Below the pieces are notes generated by a model that was not told the DNA's origin, did not search any database, and was given only the letters and a program-made list of their open reading frames with translations. Positions 58,071 through 64,000 of a DNA stretch of 64,000 nucleotides are shown piece after piece. The translations under genes and the position numbers were made by a program. Every line of letters starts with the position of its first letter. Position 1 is the stretch's first letter. The DNA lies in the NCBI GenBank assembly GCA_030549775.1, contig CM060175.1:31723262-31787261 (forward strand). Reading direction: 5' to 3'. The DNA comes from Tamarix chinensis (taxonomy: Eukaryota; Streptophyta; Magnoliopsida; Caryophyllales; Tamaricaceae).

Positions 58071-61000
58071 TGTAATACCCTATCCCAAAATCCATAAAAA
58101 TTGTTTAAAATTTTGTTGATATAAAATAAATTAGTTTTTATTTTAGAATGGGCTTGAAATTCTAATATCAATGCGAATTTTATGCCTACATATTGACTAA
58201 TTTATATAATTGATTGGTTGGTGTGTTGAGTAATTAACATTTTTGTTCTTCACAAACTATTCGACTTGTTAGCCCAAACCCATCGACTAGTTGACCTATA
58301 ATTTCATATCCATTTTTTATTTTCATTTGAAATTTTCTCTAATGTTTATAAAAACTTCATAATAGAGTCTAGCTATGCTAATAAGCAATGCCCTAAGATT
58401 TATTTCACATTATTTAGGTCATCACATAATTTTCATTAACAAATGTTTTCCTCAAAAGCACTATTGAGACAAGTCTTACCTTCTTTATTCTTTCTTAACA
58501 ATCCCTCTTTCTTTTGGTATCTTGGGTTTGAGATTGACTTTGTGCACCACCTCTTGACTCACTAACTAATTGCCTTACTCTTTCTTGACTGCACTGAACC
58601 CCCCATCACCCCATCATGTCAACTCTCACTTCTTGGTTACCAAGACTCAACCTTACACATCTCATCTCCCTCTCTTCTTTGTATTTAAACATAGCCTTAC
58701 TTATTTTTTTTTATCCATCTTCATTCCTCATTATTGTTCTTACTCTCTTCTCCTCTTTCTTGGTGGAAAAATTTCCCAAGTAGGACCATTATATTTATTT
58801 TCTTCTTCTAATATTAGTTTTAGTTCTTTATTCCTTTCCTTAAGAACAGTGGACTTAAGGTTGAAGATTTCATCACTTCCTTCACAATCTATATTTGAGG
58901 AAAAATATGGTGTTTTGTGTTCTTATCCTACTATTTATTTTTCCTTAGTTTTAATTAAGTTTTGAAATCTTAGTTTTCATGATTTTAACTTTGATTCTCT
59001 TAGGCATTGAGGTTTTGCTAGATTTCCATCAAGTAGGAGCTTTTATTCTAGACGAATTGCTTCAAGGTAAGATATTATTATCTTTAACATAAATGAGGTT
59101 TAGTTGCTTATTATGGTTCTATGTTTTTTGTGTATATGTGAACAAGATCTAATTTATATTCTTTAATCTGATCATGTTGTATAGTTCTTCTTAAGTTAAC
59201 ATCGCTAAATTTCTCTAATTTTATGCATAAGTTGGTTAATTAAGCATGATCCATTCGAGTATATACATTACCATGTATCCATGAGATTTATGCGCGCAAC
59301 ATGTATTTTTGTGTGTGTGATCACATAAAAGCATGTTAGGATTAATATGAAAAGATGTGGTAAAGTTTAGGTGCGTGTATCACATGTTAGGGTAATGTTT
59401 AACCAATACTGTTTGATTTGTTCCTAGAACCCATTGACTAGATTTGCAAGTAGTTGAATGGTTTGGAATTTTGGATAGGTTGGTCACGAGATCAATTGAT
59501 TGGTTTAATAAACAAGGGAACTAGTTTTGATGAACAGTCGATCCATTATCAAACCCATCAACTAGTTTCTCTATAGAAAAAAATGGTTTGGTCTCTACTT
59601 AGATCCATCTACTTGTCGGAGCAAACATATAGACTGATTTCTATGACCAGTCAATCAGTTAGTCAAACCCATTAACTTGTTTCTCTACAAGCCATAATGG
59701 GTTTCTCTATACTTAGACCCATTGACTTGTTGGACCAATGTCATTGATTGGTTCCAATGAATAGTGGATTGATGAGGCTAACAAGTTGGCTAGTTTGGTG
59801 GTGTTGTTTTAGTTTAAGTCTAGTATGACTAGACGATTTGAATGTTCTTAGGGACCAATCAACTAGTTTGATTTAATATCACTTTGTTTATTTATAAATT
59901 GTTGTTATTCTCTTTAGCCTTTTATGTTGATACCTTCGTGTATTTACAAAATTTAAATTATGTTATCAAATATGATTGCTTTGATTTGTTAAGAATCAAC
60001 ATGATGGTATTTAGAATTTTATTTGTTTATATTTAGTGTAATCTCTAAACACCTAATTGGTGGCTTTAATTTCTTCTGATGTATTTGATGTTATCACTTA
60101 GAAATACCCAGTTTTGTTAATAAACGAATTCTATTATGTTTGGTGTTATCAATAAGAAATACCGATGTGGTTATGTGTGGATTTTATTTTGATTTGTGAT
60201 ATCACTTAAAAATAAATATTAATGGTATAAGATTTCATTCGAGGCTTTTTCTCCAACTCTCGTTGTAGTTGGTAGGAGCTAGTGGGCCAATCGCCCTATG
60301 GTTATATTTTCACTCATTACTTATTTCCTTTTCTATGTGATAGCAGTCAGTTGTAGGGTACACACATATCTTTGAGATATAGGGTTATACTATGGCTTGC
60401 TGACATCTCATTGATGTCCTATTCGGGTGGGTGATGTATCCTAGTACAAGTTTCTTGGCACTTCATATTTTTCTCTCTTTAGGTGGTTGTAGCATCTTGA
60501 TTTGTGGGAGGTGCACTCGATGTATGGTGGGTGTGGTATCCCTCAATAAATCTCCTTCGATGTATCCTAACCTGTATCCCATTATGATTATTTATGCCAC
60601 CATGACTCTTGATCATGGTGGAGAATTAGGTGTAGTCGAACGAACTATGTTATTAACTTAAAATTGTGTGGTAATTAAAGTCAAATTCTAATATGGTTTA
60701 TATTATATGGATTTTGATTTATTTACCATATCTTTATTCTTCCATGATTTTCATGAGAGCATGTCTTGTTGTACCGCTACTTGAGATTAAGTGTTGAGTT
60801 GCATTGATATGATACCACCATACGACTATGTGACTTCCATGTGTTATATGGGCCTTGTTATGTTTTAGGCAATATATTTTACCAATACTTCACCATACTC
60901 ATACTAGACATTTGTAGTCACTGTGATGATTTGACTTTTGGTTCGAGGAGTAAAAGATGATTTACGGTGTTTATGACTCTTAGTTAGAGTATGTGGAGGG

Positions 61001-61408
61001 TGATGCCATGGGTCATTAGCGGTGCATTCCTTGGGGTTGGAGGTTTTTGTCTGTGCCAAAACGTTTGGCTAGCTCGTTATAAGTGTTTTCCCATTACATA
61101 AGGAAGTTTTTATATTTAAGGTTATTAAAACTCTTGGCTCCATTTTTTGTATTTTTTTTCTAAACCATCATACTCATTATATCTCTAATATTGTTCTAGC
61201 CCTTATTTTCTTTTACTATCATATTAATTTTATGATCTTGCATACTTTTATTTATCGTTCCCTTTTACCTTGCATCAGACATAGTTAAAGTGATGATCAC
61301 GCCTCTCTTATGGTTAATGTGGCAGTAACATTCTCTAGTTTTATTTTTTAAATGCTTCCACATTTTATAAAAAATAAATTCTATGGTATAAAAATTAGTG
61401 GTGTTACA
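58071..61408 (+). mobile_element. 3' LTR of element J, complete
   Basis: It starts TGTAATACCC and ends GTGGTGTTACA; 3338 bp. It lies directly after the polypurine tract of J. It contains a cluster of CAATTGATTGG / CATCAACTAGTTT words at 59400-59880 and a stem-like pair with an AATGTGGCAGTAACA box near 61270-61330, the counterpart of the GGCGGTAATA box of units A-E. It has no CCGGTCCACCGG array. It serves as the uninterrupted reference for LTR K. The base after the end is G (GCTAA follows); the 5' target copy is outside what I could assign. Confidence 0.8.
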
Positions 61409-61589
61409 GCTAAAATGTTGGAGGACCTCTTTATCAGAGGGATTATAGCTTGATTGAGCTCTTTTTGAGAGGAATTATGTATTTATGCTTTGAACCGGTG
61501 TTATTTAGCAAATAAGAAAAATTTCATTAACATTTTAGCAAGGAAAAAACATTTATTCCTTTTCCACCACTGATACATGAATAATGTAC

Positions 61590-62560
61590 ATCAACTCATG
61601 TATATATAGCCTACCTAACTTGTTTAATAACTTGATATGAACCATCCCACTTAGTTATGAATTTATTTTACTAATATTACTTTGGTATTCTACTTTTCTT
61701 AATAGTTAATCACCTAATCATATTTGTGTAGGATTGAATCTTTGATTATATTATATAGTTGTTTGTTGTCTATAATTAGCAAGCATTGTCGAAACTACAT
61801 CCCTTCATGCTCCAACATAGTCTTTCTTAATCTTCATGTTTTCTTCATTTTCTTTAGTATCATATTAGCTTATTAGATATGATTTTGTCTCTTTTTTGTT
61901 CAAGCACAACTACTGTATCTCTAAAGGCTAAAATGAAAGGAATTTTCCCTAATCAGCTATTTATAGATATCCTTACAACCAATTATATTCCCAAAAGCTC
62001 ATCCACCCATCCTTATTGAACCCCATTCAGTTAACATCTTATCGCTTCCTATATCTATTTATTTTCATGTTCAGATTGACTTTTATAGTATATTGAGACT
62101 GATAAGGAACCCATTCTTACAAATCTCAATATCCCGTATACAAAATATTGAATATAATTTATGTGTGGATTAGATAGTGATGTGAATCAATAATCAATTC
62201 CTCAATTTTTATATATTCATTGGTACTAAATTGTCATCCATTATCGGTTATCATTTCTTATTGGACTCCAAACCTATAGATTTTACTTATTCATATTTGT
62301 ACATTGGCCACACATCATCCTTAGTTCCGTAAAGTCATTTTTTTTCTCTTACTAGCATATAATACTATTGTAGAAAAAATCTATTGTTTGCATTTTTAGT
62401 GATCTATGCTAGGGCCTCTATTTCTATCCATTTTGTAAAAAAAACAATAGCAACTATGATGAATCATTTTTTTTTGCCAAAACATGCGATCAATATGTTA
62501 TTTCAAAAGACATCATGTTAAAATATTAACATGATTGCCGACATTTACCTTATACACCAT
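61590..62560 (-). pseudogene. Tat-clade gypsy integrase remnant
   Basis: On the minus strand near 62460-62400 the frame gives FIIVAIVFFTKWIEIEALA. This is the core block around the first catalytic Asp in Tat/Retand/Ogre integrases (family VAVDYFTKWVEAEALA), with Val in place of that Asp. Near 61655-61610 KLSGMVHIKLL corresponds to the KLGPNWEGPY block at the integrase C-terminus. Between them are many stops. It is unrelated in lineage to element J although they lie side by side. Confidence 0.7.
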
Positions 62561-63090
62561 TAAAATATGATGTATAACCATTACTAGGGTTAAGTGGTCA
62601 AACTATCTACCTTATACACCAAATGGCCACAAGATTATAATTGGATGTTGTTTTGAGGTAGGGACATCTTTTTCTTGTGTAAAATTTTAACATGCTTGGC
62701 ATTCACTTACTATTAACCCAATATCCTGCTACATGGTTTTCCAATAATATTCTTGGAAAGGAGTTGTTTCCTAAAGATATTTAGAAACTTTATGCAAGCC
62801 ACTTAGTTAACAAAGATTTCATCAAGTTCTTTCTATTCTATTACTCCAAAAACACATTTTAGAACTACCATATTTTGTGATTGCCTCTAAATCTCTTTGT
62901 AACCTATATGGTATTTCACAATCCTCCTTCTTAGTACAAATGCCTTACTTTTGTCTACCAATTGAGTCCCCTCATCAAATTAATAATTAATTCTTTCATT
63001 TAATTATATAATATTAGTAGTTTTGCAATCCTACATTGTGTGGTTTGAGCTTTAGTCACGTATGTGGATCATTCTTCCACATACTCCAAT

Positions 63091-63306
63091 TTAACTATTC
63101 TTGTTGATGTATAAGTACTCACTAATGTTATTTTTGCTAGAATATCGACCAAAAAAATTTGTTTTGTTAGTTTGATTAGTTTCCCTAAGCACGTGAGCTA
63201 TTTCCACACATGAGAAATATTTTGTTACTTGAGTTAGTTTCTCCATATTCATTTTCCATGTTACACTCCCTAACTTTATATTGTTCATTATATTACCTTG
63301 TGACAA
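63091..63306 (-). pseudogene. Tat-clade RNase H C-terminal remnant
   Basis: A minus-strand open frame holds MEKLTQVTKYFSCVEIAHVL followed by RETNQTNKTNFFGRYSS. This matches the family pattern of the Tat RNase H end (MxxYLxxVxxLxxxFxxFEIxHVPRxxNxxADALSxLAS). It lies upstream of the integrase remnant on the same strand, in the expected order. The DAL of the last catalytic position is lost. Confidence 0.65.
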
Positions 63307-63339
63307 ATGTTACGTTGCTATTTTTGATGTGCTATCTTA

Positions 63340-64000
63340 TGCACAACAAATTGAATAAATAAATGTTAATTCTAAATATGTAGTAGATGGAAAGAAGGAG
63401 TTGAACCCATAAGGAATAGTTTATAATCAATAACTCTATAATCAATGTTAAAGCCTAAGTTATTTAATAACATCACTTTCTATCACTAAGTTCTATACTA
63501 TGGATCAATAACAAAGCACGCTACTCACTAATTAATGAATAAGGATAAGAAGATATTGATTACGGTATTAGGATATCAAGTAATCATGAAGAAAAGAATG
63601 ATTCTAAATAATCAATAACTCGGGATAATTCATCTCTTTGTTTTCTCTTAATTCTAATAAATTGAATATGCTCTCAATTCATCATGTAGACAAGAATGCT
63701 AGATTTAATTAATGGTAGCATTATGTATGGAAAGTAGTCAACTATGACCATAATCACATAAGCTCAGATCATGCAATCATATGAATTAATAAACAAGATT
63801 AATAATTAACCTTTTGCTACATTGGAAATGATAATTAACAATTACGTATTAATTCCATTATCCCAAATTTGATTAAGATCTAAACTAAGTAGTTGGTCAA
63901 TCTAATTAGTTTAAGTTTTTAACCAACAATGCAAGATCATTTGTTTCCATCTATTAATTTAATAAAATTTCATTTAGAATCAAAATTTGAAATTACGTTG
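63340..64000. other. Unassigned AT-rich end of window
   Basis: There is no domain or open frame. The phrase 'ggagttgaacccataagga' near 63392 resembles a 'gtcgaacccacaggga' motif I associate with untranslated parts of Tat/Athila gypsy elements. This is weak evidence that the antisense Tat remnant, or another of its kind, continues to the right. Confidence 0.3.

Noticed and set aside
58570..58965. 131-residue open frame in the LTR of J
   Set aside because: AT-rich LTR sequence; Ser-, Phe- and Leu-rich by composition, with no recognisable domain.

Overview
The window looks like nuclear DNA of a flowering plant with a repeat-rich genome. It holds one convincing intact protein gene, a plant receptor-like kinase at 30136-32352 on the + strand. 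Almost everything else is transposable-element sequence: a dead L1-type LINE, degraded Ty3-gypsy polyproteins of at least three lineages, Sirevirus-like Ty1-copia LTR pieces, long trinucleotide microsatellites, and a set of very long TG...CA units. I read those long units as solo LTRs of one family, 3.6-5.6 kb each. I saw no tRNA or rRNA gene, no CRISPR array and no prokaryotic feature.

Layout, left to right. 1-2276: end of a Sirevirus-like copia element, with polypurine tract and partial LTR. 2277-5950: antisense L1 LINE. 5950-7450: decayed forward copy of the long-LTR family. 7600-24515: one old Ty3-gypsy element (G) cut into four pieces by three long-LTR units: F (7832-11437, antisense), E (12031-16991, antisense) and A (18762-24391, sense, target duplication GTTAC). 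24515-27846: an antisense gypsy gag remnant, a tRNA-iMet-type primer site and its 5' LTR (H). 27847-28700: another LTR piece. 28700-32720: a roughly 4 kb gene island with the kinase. 32724-50400: an antisense LTR (K) containing a three-level nest, C (35636-50252, TSD TTACC), B inside C (36615-46554, TSD ATTAT) and D inside B (39117-44399, TSD CTCTA). 50400-51420: antisense copy of the LTR of G. 51420-54690: unassigned decayed repeats. 54690-61408: a Tekay/Del-type chromovirus remnant (J) with its complete 3' LTR. 61590-63310: antisense Tat-clade RNase H and integrase remnant.

The main result concerns the long-LTR family. Its members share an ordered internal architecture on the LTR sense strand. 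A G+C-rich segment carries perfect palindromes and leads to a TATAAATA box. Then come (TTA)n-type microsatellites, a 62-nt block framed by AG and GTAAGG, and an 18-nt block about 112 nt further on, also framed by AG and GT. After these come minisatellites of a TGGTATTAGGG type, an array of the 12-bp dyad CCGGTCCACCGG organised 3 x 3, and a stem-loop next to a GGCGGTAA box near the 3' end. The stem pairs in several copies although its sequence differs between them. The framed blocks look like a conserved spliced transcript inside an LTR, and the dyad array looks like a repeated protein-binding site. These functions are inference; the positions, spacings and pairings are read directly.

Most insertions in the nest can be checked inside the window because another copy shows the uninterrupted target (A for D; an antisense LTR near 50506 for A; the J LTR for C). 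Each level of the nest is therefore dated relative to the next.
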